NCBI RefSeq assembly: GCF_029392095.1
Contig: NZ_CP113930.1
Coordinates: 1,437,001 to 1,501,000 of the forward strand
Length of the DNA stretch: 64,000 nucleotides
DNA from: Lactobacillus sp. ESL0700
GTDB taxonomy: Bacteria; Bacillota; Bacilli; Lactobacillales; Lactobacillaceae
Direction of reading: 5' to 3'
The notes under the pieces were generated by a model. The model did not search any database and was not told the origin of the DNA. It was given only the letters and a program-made list of their open reading frames with translations. The translations under genes and the position numbers were made by a program. The stretch's first letter is position 1. The number at the start of each line of letters is the position of its first letter. This document shows positions 45,807-54,383 of this stretch, piece after piece.

Positions 45807-46358
45807 TTAGTTTCCTTCCTTATTAGTTGAGCCAAAGCCATTGGTCCGCTGCCGGCTAACAGGCAAGTCATTATCGGTTTTTAAATATTGAACAAAAATC
45901 CCCTGTCCAATCCGGTCACCCTTGTGAATTTGCAGCGGCCGCACACCATAATTAATCACCTGCATAAAAATTTCGCCCTCATTATTAGGATTATTGTAAT
46001 AGTCAGAATCAATCACACCAATCCCATTGGGGAGGCTTAAGTTACGCTTAAAAGTATTGGACGACCGGTTGGCCAGCAATAACACCTCATTGTCAGGCAT
46101 ATATGCTTTAACGCCCGTTGGAATTAGCAGCGGCTGCAAGATTTGGTCCGCCAGTTGATAATCAGGTTCATATAAGTGATGCCCGTTTCTAATTAAGCGA
46201 AAAATCCGCACAAAATTCAACCGCCAAATGCTGGGAATAATCATGTCCTTAGCAGCTTCTAAGTCATAACCAGCACTGGCAATCGTTTGCCGCCGCGGTA
46301 AATTAATATTTTTATTTTCATAACTCGATACGATCTCAAAACCCCGTGTTTTATTCAT
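45807..46358 (-). CDS. dut: dUTP diphosphatase (trimeric type)
   Basis: A 183-residue enzyme that hydrolyses dUTP to dUMP and pyrophosphate. Motifs: SAGYDLEA (I), NRSSNTFKRN (II), NGIGVIDSDYYNNPNNEGEI (III), GDRIGQGIFV (IV) and RQRTNGFGST (V). It is longer than the usual 145-150 residues because of an insertion of about 30 residues (about 40-75) between motifs I and II and a longer motif III loop. It is co-transcribed with radA. Confidence 0.85.
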   Translation of the reverse strand: MNKTRGFEIVSSYENKNINLPRRQTIASAGYDLEAAKDMIIPSIWRLNFVRIFRLIRNGHHLYEPDYQLADQILQPLLIPTGVKAYMPDNEVLLLANRSSNTFKRNLSLPNGIGVIDSDYYNNPNNEGEIFMQVINYGVRPLQIHKGDRIGQGIFVQYLKTDNDLPVSRQRTNGFGSTNKEGN

Positions 46359-46472
46359 TATTTACTCCCTTTAACCTTTGTAAAACTATTTTACAATAGA
46401 TTGCGAGCTTTAATTAAAATCTTCTATAATAAATACGTAAAAAGTCAAATTTATTTTGTAAAGGATACATCA

Positions 46473-46775
46473 ATGGATAATATTAACGATCCGCACCAAT
46501 TTTGTGAAATTTATGATGATAACGACATTCTTATTTGCCGCTGGACAATGGATAAGATTGAGCGCCAAGATGCCACTGTCTGGGTTATGAACCACTTCTT
46601 TATTAATCCCGCAACAGACAGTAAGCAAATTTTAGCAGAGCAAATGGCGTCAGTCTTAGAAATTGCTCAAGAATCACAGCTGCCAATCTGGCCGCTCGAT
46701 CCACTAGTAATTGACTACTTTAGTCAGCATCCCGAATTTAACAAAGTTTGGTATCACAAGCCAGCACAAAAATAG
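46473..46775 (+). CDS. Small GNAT-like N-acetyltransferase domain protein
   Basis: A 100-residue protein with the layout of single-domain GNAT-like proteins (YjdJ/GCN5-related type): a beta-rich first half with WTMDKIERQDATVWVMNHFFI, then LAEQMASVLEIAQES, WPLDPLVIDYF and a C-terminal motif FNKVWYH. The start at 46473 is chosen because AAAGGAT lies 7 bases upstream; an open frame extends to 46401. The substrate is unknown. A bidirectional terminator follows. Confidence 0.65.
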   Translation: MDNINDPHQFCEIYDDNDILICRWTMDKIERQDATVWVMNHFFINPATDSKQILAEQMASVLEIAQESQLPIWPLDPLVIDYFSQHPEFNKVWYHKPAQK

Positions 46776-46801
46776 CTGCACTCTTTAAAATTTAACTAAC
46801 C

Positions 46802-46838
46802 AAAAAAGCTCGCAAGTATGATTCTTACGAGCTTTTTC
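46802..46838. terminator. Bidirectional terminator
   Basis: AAAAAGCTCG pairs with CGAGCTTTTT, with an imperfect inner stem (CAAGTATGATTCTTA). It separates the GNAT-like gene from the MFS transporter gene. Confidence 0.75.
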
Positions 46839-46852
46839 AGTAAAATATTCTA

Positions 46853-48046
46853 CTAATTACAGGAATTCTTGATTAAATTCTTTTGGAACTTAAACAGCAG
46901 ACAGCAACAACTGATTATTATTGCCAAGATGCCACTAACTGAGAAGACATTAATTCCGATATTCTTAACCATTGCTGTCAACGGATTAACGATAAACGGG
47001 CTAACAACACCGCCAACTGAGTAAATGGCAACATAAACACCTAACGCCATCGACACACTGCTATCATCAACGGCAAGTGAAATCAGATAAGGGAACTGCC
47101 CCATTGCAATACTCATGGCTGCACCAACTAAAAAGCTGCCAACGAAGACAATAATTAATGAATGGATAAAGCCAATTAATAAATACGCTACACCATAAAG
47201 TAAAAATGAGAGTGCAATTGACGAATATCTGAATTTCTTACCGATGATTCCCACGATTAAGCCGCAGAGCATCCCACCAATTAGGGAAATTGTCGAGGTC
47301 AATGCGGCTTGCGACGTGGCACCTAAGTGCTGCTCGACAACAAAGAGTGAAATATTGTTATTCAAGACATTATTTAACAGCATTGTTAAAAATGCCCACG
47401 ATGCACAATAGAACACATACTTGTTTAACTTAATTTTACCCGGTTCTTGATTCTGACTAGTATTACCAGAAACATCTTTGGGATGCAGCGGCAACAACAG
47501 AAGAACGACTAGCAGAATTAATAATGAAAAGAGATAAATCCAATAATTATTAACCCAGCTACTTGCGGCGGCTAACTGACCACCACCCATGATAAAGACA
47601 ACCCCACCAATGTTAATGAAGGTGGTTGAGATGCCCATCGTTGATTCACGTTCTTTTTTAGGTAAAATTTGGGAGATCAGAACTTGCGTCAGATTAGTGC
47701 AAGCTCCTTGACCCAAACCAACTAAGCAAGAACAAATTATCAAAAAAGCAAAACTTTCATGGAAGAATACCGGCAATAAGCCACCGATTACGACCAGCAG
47801 AATTGAGCCAACCGTTAAGCTTTTTAAATTAATCTTGCTGGCCGTCAATTTACCAATGATTAACCCAGCCACCATCATAAACAGGTTGGGTAGCGAGGTC
47901 AGCATTTGCACACTGGTATTGTTTAAGGCAAAATGCTGGGCAATCGCCGCATACGATGGGGTAATGGCTAAGGCTGCCATGCCAATCATACTAACTGCTA
48001 AAACACCGATACGCGTTTTAGTAACATATTGTTGAGAAACTTTCAC
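46853..48046 (-). CDS. MFS transporter
   Basis: A 397-residue transporter with about twelve hydrophobic helices in two bundles and a basic central loop (about 195-215). Typical MFS pattern; no drug- or sugar-specific motif was recognised. It is the last gene of the flavoprotein operon, starting 3 bases after the stop of the second flavoprotein gene, so it probably moves the substrate or product of that pathway. Confidence 0.82.
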   Translation of the reverse strand: MKVSQQYVTKTRIGVLAVSMIGMAALAITPSYAAIAQHFALNNTSVQMLTSLPNLFMMVAGLIIGKLTASKINLKSLTVGSILLVVIGGLLPVFFHESFAFLIICSCLVGLGQGACTNLTQVLISQILPKKERESTMGISTTFINIGGVVFIMGGGQLAAASSWVNNYWIYLFSLLILLVVLLLLPLHPKDVSGNTSQNQEPGKIKLNKYVFYCASWAFLTMLLNNVLNNNISLFVVEQHLGATSQAALTSTISLIGGMLCGLIVGIIGKKFRYSSIALSFLLYGVAYLLIGFIHSLIIVFVGSFLVGAAMSIAMGQFPYLISLAVDDSSVSMALGVYVAIYSVGGVVSPFIVNPLTAMVKNIGINVFSVSGILAIIISCCCLLFKFQKNLIKNSCN

Positions 48047-48049
48047 TCT

Positions 48050-49495
48050 TTACCGCTTTCCTTTGCAAATACTTATGACTGCATTGCGGCCAGAAAAGGC
48101 AGCATAACCAGCTGTACTTCCCGGCAAGGTAACAGCGTAAGTATCACCAACTAGCATGCCAGCAGCATCATTACCAACAGCATAGAGTCCCTCAAGAGGA
48201 TAACCATAACTATTTAAGACTTCGTTATCATTGTCAACCCGAATGCCGCCAAGCGCACATGCCATTCCAACGCCAAGTTCAACAGCATAATATGGGCCCT
48301 TCTTGAGTGGTGTCAGATAATCTGCAGCCTTGCCGAAGTCACTATCTTTACCTTGGCTAGCGACTTCGTTATAACGCTCGATTGTTGATTTCAAGTTAGG
48401 CAAGTTAAGCTTGTCAGCAAGGTCTGCAATTGAATCAGCTTTGGTTAAGTATTTCTCGTTATTTTTAAGATCGCGCTCAATCTCCATAGTTAAATTATCT
48501 AACTTTTCTGGCGAAACCGGTGAGTTACCCAGTTCCTTATATAAGCCAACATTAGTTAAATGGTCCACAGCAGCTTGATCCAAAATTGAAAATGTTCTCG
48601 CCTGCGTTAAAATACTGCTCCCGGCATGGCACATGTTGTCATTAACATCTTCATTGACGAACCGGTCACCGCGCTCATTAACCCATAAGATTGCTTCTTG
48701 CGTAGCAGCGGCTGCCAATTGCGAAGCCATATGGACAAATGGCGGTTTAGTTTTATCAAAAATTGCACCACCACCATATTGGATTGCGCCCATTTGATAA
48801 TGTTCAGCTCCCGCCTGCCATGCAAGCTGCATCCCATCACCAGTTGACTTGCCATCACTAACGGATAACAACCGACTGTTAAGTGGCGTCCGCTTCTTAA
48901 CCAATTCTGGGTTATCGATATAGCCACCTGTGGCAAGAATCACATCATCTGCTGCTAATTCACGCATTTGACCAGTAGCTTCATTCTTAATCATCAATCC
49001 AGAAACATGACCATTGTGTTGCAAAATCTTTTGCGCACTGATACTCGTTACAATTTCAATTCCGTATTCATTAACTTTAGCTAGTAAGGTCTCAATTGCT
49101 GCCTTACCGCCACCAGTAAAGGTGTGAATTGTTGGCCAACTCTTTCCTTGCGGACCAACTTTAACAAATTCAACGCCTAAATCATGCAACCAATCAATGA
49201 TTGCACCACTTTGATTAATAAACTTCTTTAAGTGTGGTGCATTGGCTTCATAGTGAGAATAATTTAGTTCATCCTGCAAAAGCCGAGTAGGATCAATTTC
49301 AATTCCCTCTTGCTTTTGCAAATAACTATCTACACCCATGGCGCCTTCAACATAATTGCCGTCGCCGCCTAATGACCGGCCTTTTTCAATTATTAAGGTA
49401 TCAAGATGGTTTTCACCAGCACTAACTGCCGCAGCTAAGCCTGACAGGCCACCACCGACAATCACTAAATCATAGTGTGCTTTCTTAGGAAACAT
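48050..49495 (-). CDS. FAD-binding fumarate-reductase-like flavoprotein (second copy)
   Basis: A 481-residue soluble flavoprotein of the fumarate reductase/succinate dehydrogenase flavoprotein family. The N-terminal dinucleotide motif is DLVIVGGGLSGLAAAVSAGE, followed by IIEKGRSLGGDGNYVEGA. A substrate-domain His is in TIHTFTGGGKAA; the C-terminal FAD motif is GLYAVGNDAAGMLVGDTY. There is no FMN-binding domain, heme motif or signal peptide, so electrons must come from another protein. The substrate is unknown; relatives reduce fumarate, urocanate, enoates or steroids. Confidence 0.8.
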   Translation of the reverse strand: MFPKKAHYDLVIVGGGLSGLAAAVSAGENHLDTLIIEKGRSLGGDGNYVEGAMGVDSYLQKQEGIEIDPTRLLQDELNYSHYEANAPHLKKFINQSGAIIDWLHDLGVEFVKVGPQGKSWPTIHTFTGGGKAAIETLLAKVNEYGIEIVTSISAQKILQHNGHVSGLMIKNEATGQMRELAADDVILATGGYIDNPELVKKRTPLNSRLLSVSDGKSTGDGMQLAWQAGAEHYQMGAIQYGGGAIFDKTKPPFVHMASQLAAAATQEAILWVNERGDRFVNEDVNDNMCHAGSSILTQARTFSILDQAAVDHLTNVGLYKELGNSPVSPEKLDNLTMEIERDLKNNEKYLTKADSIADLADKLNLPNLKSTIERYNEVASQGKDSDFGKAADYLTPLKKGPYYAVELGVGMACALGGIRVDNDNEVLNSYGYPLEGLYAVGNDAAGMLVGDTYAVTLPGSTAGYAAFSGRNAVISICKGKR

Positions 49496-49506
49496 TAACC
49501 TGCCTC

Positions 49507-50241
49507 CTATTTCAAACCAACTGAAACACCACCATCACTCAGAATGGTTTGACCAGTCATAAAGGTTGCTTCACTAGCGACAAAGACGTAAACTTTTGCG
49601 ACTTCTGCTGCAGTTTCGTAACGTTTCATTGGGACAGTTGGCAAAATCTTCTCAAGGAAGCCACCATCGTTTAATGGTGTCTTGGTTAAACCAGGAGCAA
49701 CACAGTTTACGCGAATATTGTTTTCTGCATAATCAACGGCTGCTGCTTGGGTCATTCCCATAATACCGTTCTTGGCAGCGTTATAAGCACCCATACCACC
49801 TGGATTGTAGATACTACCTAAAGCACCAGCATTAACAATCGAACCATAACCTTGCTTTAAGAAAATTTTGATTTCTTCACGCATACATAAGAATGTTCCA
49901 CGCAAGTCAAGGTTGATGGTCTTATCAAAATCGTCATCGGTTAATTCAGCAAATGGCTTAAGCACACCACCACCGGCATTGTTAACGGCATAATCCAGCT
50001 TGCCATAAGTGTCGATGATTTTATTTAAACTGTCTACAATACTGTCGGTTTTCATAACATTTAAAACCAAGCCAGTAATTTCACCATCATATTTTTTGTT
50101 CAACTCTTTGGCTGCGTCAATAACGCTTGGGTTGTAGTCTGTCAATACAACATTTGCACCTTGAATCGCAAATTCTTCACCAATTGCATAACCAATTCCT
50201 TGAGCAGCACCTGTAACCATCGCAACTTTATCTTTTAACAT
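49507..50241 (-). CDS. Short-chain dehydrogenase/reductase
   Basis: A 244-residue classical SDR. The cofactor motif TGAAQGIGYAIG, the NNAGG motif and catalytic Tyr/Lys in GAYNAAKNG are all present, with a Ser in NAGALGSIYN. An acidic residue at the end of the second strand (LTDYNPS) favours NAD over NADP. It lies between the two flavoprotein genes with 11-base spacers, so it is probably a step in the same pathway, such as oxidation or reduction of a hydroxy or keto group. Confidence 0.85.
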   Translation of the reverse strand: MLKDKVAMVTGAAQGIGYAIGEEFAIQGANVVLTDYNPSVIDAAKELNKKYDGEITGLVLNVMKTDSIVDSLNKIIDTYGKLDYAVNNAGGGVLKPFAELTDDDFDKTINLDLRGTFLCMREEIKIFLKQGYGSIVNAGALGSIYNPGGMGAYNAAKNGIMGMTQAAAVDYAENNIRVNCVAPGLTKTPLNDGGFLEKILPTVPMKRYETAAEVAKVYVFVASEATFMTGQTILSDGGVSVGLK

Positions 50242-50251
50242 TTTTCTTCTC

Positions 50252-51727
50252 CTAATTTAAACTCTTAATTGCTTCTTTAGCGGCAATCCAACCTGAAACA
50301 AAGGCAAAACCATTCGCAATTCCTTCATAACTTGGGTAACCATCTGAATAAAGTCCGTTAACATTATTACCAACAATATATAAATCTTTGATTGGCGAGC
50401 CATCTTCTCTAACCGGCTCGCAATTGCGATTGACATTCACACCATCCAAAGTTCCCAAAATTGCACAATGTTCAATAATTGCGTAGAACGGACCATCATG
50501 AACACCAAAAAGTAGTTCGTCAGCTGGCTTTAAGAAAGTATCATCAGTTTTATTTTCAACTGCCTTGTTGTATGAAGCTAGGCTGCGCTTCAAAGCATCG
50601 ACTGGTACATTTAACTTTTGTGCTAATTCTTCAAGCGTATCTGCTTTAACAACCTCACCGGTTTTAATAGCAGCATCAAAGTCTTGTTGAATATTTGGCA
50701 GTGGACCAACAGCAGTTCGTGGCTCTTCACCAACATCACAGAACTGTCTTTCAAACGTATCTTCTAGCTCAACTTCATGATTCTTGAAGTAATCAAGTGT
50801 TGCTTGGTCTAACACAACATAATATTTACCGTGAACATTGTGTGCCGCATTAGCCCACATCGCAAAGTCATAAACAACATCTTCATTGACAAACCGGTTA
50901 GCAGTTTGGTCTAACCACAATAATGGCACGTTAGTTAGAGTTTCGACGCCGCTATCACGCTTCATTGGATTAATTTGCATACTTGGTGCACAACCATGAG
51001 CAAACAAGACCGGACTGTGACGCAAATCAGCGCCCAACTTTTGCGATAACCGAATACCAACACCGGTTGACTTATGCTCGCCCAAGTTTAGTAACTCGTC
51101 AGTATCTGAATAGCGCTCCCGCATCATCTCGTCGCTGCCGCAATATCCACCATCGGCAAAAATAACTTTGCTGGCTTCAATTCTGATTTGTTTACCAGTG
51201 CTGTCTTTGGCAATGACAGCTTTTAAGCCATTGTCGTAGTCAAGGTCAACAGCTTCGGTTTCGGTTAATACATGATTCCCAGCTGCTTCAAATTTGGCAG
51301 GCAATTTATCCCAATTAGTAATCTTTTCCTTGAAATCATTGAACTTATGATAAACAAGCGGGTCATTTAAGTGAGCCTTTTGCTCACTTTGCTCAACAGT
51401 GACCGGCAAGCCCATTTCGGTTAACCGCGCAATATTTTTACCAGATTCTTTTAAAAATCTGGCCAATAACTCACCATTAACAAAAAAGTGGTTATAGTCT
51501 GTCAAGCCTTGAAACGCTTCACGATAGTTATACTTAACGCCTAACTTCTCCTGTTGCTCAGAATTAATCGCAAAAACACCGTGGGCACCAAACTTACCAG
51601 CGCCACCAACTTTATTTCCCTTTTCAATGAGAACAAACGGAATATTTTGTTGATAAAGTTCAAAACTTGCAGAAATTCCAGATGAACCCGAACCTACAAC
51701 CACTACTTTCGTTGAAATAGTTTCCAT
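50252..51727 (-). CDS. FAD-binding fumarate-reductase-like flavoprotein (first copy)
   Basis: A 491-residue flavoprotein, first gene of the operon. The FAD motif is VVVVGSGSSGISASFELYQQ, then IEKGNKVGGAGKFGAHGV. The C-terminal FAD motif is YIVGNNVNGLYSDGYPSYEG; the usual catalytic Arg region (GNRLGGNS-like in fumarate reductases) is replaced. It is distantly related to the other copy in the operon, so the two probably act on different intermediates. AAGGTGG precedes the ATG. A long inverted repeat and a cre-like site lie directly upstream. Confidence 0.8.
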   Translation of the reverse strand: METISTKVVVVGSGSSGISASFELYQQNIPFVLIEKGNKVGGAGKFGAHGVFAINSEQQEKLGVKYNYREAFQGLTDYNHFFVNGELLARFLKESGKNIARLTEMGLPVTVEQSEQKAHLNDPLVYHKFNDFKEKITNWDKLPAKFEAAGNHVLTETEAVDLDYDNGLKAVIAKDSTGKQIRIEASKVIFADGGYCGSDEMMRERYSDTDELLNLGEHKSTGVGIRLSQKLGADLRHSPVLFAHGCAPSMQINPMKRDSGVETLTNVPLLWLDQTANRFVNEDVVYDFAMWANAAHNVHGKYYVVLDQATLDYFKNHEVELEDTFERQFCDVGEEPRTAVGPLPNIQQDFDAAIKTGEVVKADTLEELAQKLNVPVDALKRSLASYNKAVENKTDDTFLKPADELLFGVHDGPFYAIIEHCAILGTLDGVNVNRNCEPVREDGSPIKDLYIVGNNVNGLYSDGYPSYEGIANGFAFVSGWIAAKEAIKSLN

Positions 51728-51739
51728 TCAAATTCCACC

Positions 51740-51789
51740 TTTCTTGTGACTTTTATTACAATAAAAATTGTAAAACCAATCACAAGAAA
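51740..51789 (-). promoter_or_regulatory. Long inverted repeat upstream of the flavoprotein operon
   Basis: TTTCTTGTGA (51740-51749) and TCACAAGAAA (51780-51789) are perfect 10-base arms around an inner dyad (TTACAAT/ATTGTAA, 51756-51773). It lies between the lysR gene and the operon start, where an operator or regulatory hairpin would be expected. A function is inferred, not shown. Confidence 0.45.
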
Positions 51790-51799
51790 ACGCTAACAT
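51785..51799 (-). promoter_or_regulatory. Possible catabolite-responsive element (cre)
   Basis: The minus strand reads ATGTTAGCGTTTTCT, which matches the relaxed consensus WTGNAANCGNWNNCW at all but one position. It overlaps the right arm of the inverted repeat upstream of the flavoprotein operon. Confidence 0.35.
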
Positions 51800-51809
51800 A
51801 AAAAAGTTA

Positions 51810-52688
51810 CTACCGATAACTTAAAGTTATTGCCTTGGTGATTAATCTAGAGAATTCCTTTTGTTTACTGGTACTGAACGCCACAACGATTTCAAATTTA
51901 CCCTTCAAATGTTCAGGTGATATTCTGTAAATATTTTCACAATAATTGACAGACTGAAAGGTACTAGGCACCATTGTCATGCCGCCTTTATAATTAACAT
52001 TTAAATACGCAGCCGAAAAATCATTCACCGCCGCTACTTCCTTATAGCACCAACCATCTTGAGCATATGCCTCAAGCATTGCTGTCTGAATATTTAAAAT
52101 CCCTGTTGAGCGCCAATCCTGCATATAGATCGTTGAATTTTGTGCCAATTTCTTTAGGTTCTGACCATATTTTTGGACAGCTTGAGAATTAAATACTAAG
52201 TCAAAGTCAACTTTCTCTAGTGGTAAAGTTACCACCTTACTATTACCCGCAAATTCAAGCTGGAAGCCAATTAGTAGATCATAATTATTTTTAAGCAGCC
52301 GGCTGATACTGGTGTTGAATGCCTCCTCATCAAAGCTAACGACGTACTTTTTAGGTAGACAACTAGCAAGCCTAGCAGCATTAGCCTCTAATCCTTGCAA
52401 AAAATGAATGCGCAATAATTTTTCAGGATGCTTATCCGGATTGTGCCAGATTTCGCTATAAGAATTAATAATTTCGACAGCTCGCTCATAGAAAAGCTCT
52501 CCAGTTGGCGTTAAAGAAAATTCGCCGGCTGTCCGATTAAGTAACTTGTGTCCTAATTCGTTCTCCAATTTTTTGATCGCTGAACTGACAGCAGTTTCGG
52601 AAACATAATTTCTTTTAGCAGCAGAAATAAAGCCATGTGTTTGAACAACATCTACAAAATACTTGACTGGCATTAAATTATAATTCAT
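51810..52688 (-). CDS. LysR-family transcriptional regulator
   Basis: A 292-residue regulator. The N-terminal helix-turn-helix (about 1-60: KYFVDVVQTHGFISAAKRNY and TAVSSAIKKLENELGHKLLNR) is typical of LysR, followed by a coinducer domain. The start at 52688 is chosen because AAGGGAAG precedes it; the frame is open further upstream. It is next to and in the same direction as the flavoprotein operon and probably regulates it; it is divergent from pepC. Confidence 0.85.
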   Translation of the reverse strand: MNYNLMPVKYFVDVVQTHGFISAAKRNYVSETAVSSAIKKLENELGHKLLNRTAGEFSLTPTGELFYERAVEIINSYSEIWHNPDKHPEKLLRIHFLQGLEANAARLASCLPKKYVVSFDEEAFNTSISRLLKNNYDLLIGFQLEFAGNSKVVTLPLEKVDFDLVFNSQAVQKYGQNLKKLAQNSTIYMQDWRSTGILNIQTAMLEAYAQDGWCYKEVAAVNDFSAAYLNVNYKGGMTMVPSTFQSVNYCENIYRISPEHLKGKFEIVVAFSTSKQKEFSRLITKAITLSYR

Positions 52689-52839
52689 TGTTCTTCCCTT
52701 TTTGTTTAACCAATATATTATCCTTTTCACATAAGATAACATAAATTTATCGTATTAATTCAATTATCTTGTAAGAAAATATTGTTGAATTTACTGTAAG
52801 TATTGCATGCTTTTTACAAAATAGCTTTTAAATTTAATT

Positions 52840-52918
52840 AACTAGGTAACAATTAGGGCTTTTTTTGCTTAATATTCACAAATACTATTTTGATTAAAAT
52901 TAATTATTACCTAGCTAA
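52840..52918. promoter_or_regulatory. Widely spaced inverted repeat between lysR and pepC
   Basis: CTAGGTAACAATTA (from 52842) is repeated in inverted form as TAATTATTACCTAG (ending 52914), 15-16 bases with one or two differences, separated by about 50 bases. It lies in the 293-bp spacer between two divergent genes and could be a pair of operator sites. Confidence 0.35.
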
Positions 52919-52981
52919 TAGACGTTAGCGCTGTTATAGGCTAAAATATTAGTTATACCAATTATCAAGGAGGAATATTTT

Positions 52982-54328
52982 ATGACAAAAGAAATCACAA
53001 ACGATGCTATTAGCAAATACACTCAAGATCTTGCTAAACATGCTGGTGTTAACATTGCCAGTCATGCTGCCCAAGAAAATGGCATTTACAAGGCTAGTCA
53101 AAATACGCAAACCAAAATCGACTTAGACCCAACTTTTTCAGTTGAAATTGACACGGGTAAACCAGCTGATCAAAAGCAATCAGGTCGCTGCTGGATGTTC
53201 TCAGCTTTGAACACGATGCGTCACCCATTGCAAAAGGAATACAAGGTTAAGGACTTTGAATTATCCCAAAACTATACTAACTTTTGGGATAAATTTGAAA
53301 AATCTAACTGGTTCTTCGAAAACGTTATTGCAACAGCCGACAAGCCATTAGGCGATCGTAAAGTTACCTTTTTATTTGCTACCCCACAACAAGACGGTGG
53401 TCAATGGGATATGCTTTGCGGCTTAATCCAAAAATACGGTATTGTGCCAAAGACCGTTTATCCAGAAACAGCTAACGCCACAAATTCAAGTGCATTAAAC
53501 GACACCTTGAACACCTTATTACGTAAGGATGGCTTAGAATTACGTGACTTAGTCAACGATGGCAAGTCCGAAGATGAAATCCAAGCACGTAAGACCGAAA
53601 TGTTAAACGACGTTTTCCGGATTTTGGCTATTTCACTTGGTGTACCACCTACCAAGTTTGACTTTGAATACAAAGATGATGATGGTAATTACCATAGAGA
53701 AGCTGGAATTACACCAAAGGAATTCTTCGACAAATATGTCGGCATGAACCTTGAGGACCACGTTTCTACTATCAACTCACCAACAAGCGACAAGCCTTAT
53801 CACAAGGTCTTTTCAGTTGAATACCTTGGCAACGTTGTCGGTGGTCGGCAAGTTCGTCACCTAAACTTGAAGATTGACGAAATGAAAGAATTAATTATCA
53901 AGCAATTGCAGGCTGGCGAAGTTGTCTGGTTCGGCTCCAATGTTGGTAAGGATTCTGATCGCCAACTCGGCTTGCTCGATACCAACATTTACAAGCGTGA
54001 CGAATTATTTGACGTTGACTTCTCAATGTCCAAGGCTGACATGCTTGACTCTGGTGAAAGCATGATGGATCACGCCATGGTAATTACTGGCGTTGACCTG
54101 GTAGACAACAAGCCAACTAAATGGAAGATTGAAAACTCATGGGGTACTAAACCTGGATTCAAGGGTTACTTCGTCATGAGCGATTCTTGGTTTGATTCAT
54201 TTGTTTATCAAGCTGTTATCAACAAGAAGTTCCTGCCTGATGACCTGAAGAAGGCCTTTGATGAAGGCAGCAAGGATCCAATTCAACTATTGCCTTGGGA
54301 CCCAATGGGTGCTTTAGCTTTTAAGTAA
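52982..54328 (+). CDS. pepC: Aminopeptidase C (cysteine aminopeptidase)
   Basis: A 448-residue cytoplasmic peptidase of the bleomycin hydrolase family (C1B), part of the lactobacillar proteolytic system that releases N-terminal amino acids. The catalytic Cys is in DQKQSGRCWMFSALN, His in MDHAMVITGVD and Asn in KIENSWG. Length is usual. AAGGAGG precedes the ATG, and a bidirectional terminator follows the stop. Confidence 0.95.
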   Translation: MTKEITNDAISKYTQDLAKHAGVNIASHAAQENGIYKASQNTQTKIDLDPTFSVEIDTGKPADQKQSGRCWMFSALNTMRHPLQKEYKVKDFELSQNYTNFWDKFEKSNWFFENVIATADKPLGDRKVTFLFATPQQDGGQWDMLCGLIQKYGIVPKTVYPETANATNSSALNDTLNTLLRKDGLELRDLVNDGKSEDEIQARKTEMLNDVFRILAISLGVPPTKFDFEYKDDDGNYHREAGITPKEFFDKYVGMNLEDHVSTINSPTSDKPYHKVFSVEYLGNVVGGRQVRHLNLKIDEMKELIIKQLQAGEVVWFGSNVGKDSDRQLGLLDTNIYKRDELFDVDFSMSKADMLDSGESMMDHAMVITGVDLVDNKPTKWKIENSWGTKPGFKGYFVMSDSWFDSFVYQAVINKKFLPDDLKKAFDEGSKDPIQLLPWDPMGALAFK

Positions 54329-54338
54329 AGAATTGTAG

Positions 54339-54371
54339 ACAAAAAGCGTTACATTAAGTAACGCTTTTTTG
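54339..54371. terminator. Terminator after pepC
   Basis: AAAAAGCGTTAC pairs with GTAACGCTTTTTT around ATTAA. It can serve pepC on the plus strand and the EamA-like gene on the minus strand. Confidence 0.8.
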
Positions 54372-54383
54372 CTGCAGTAAAAA

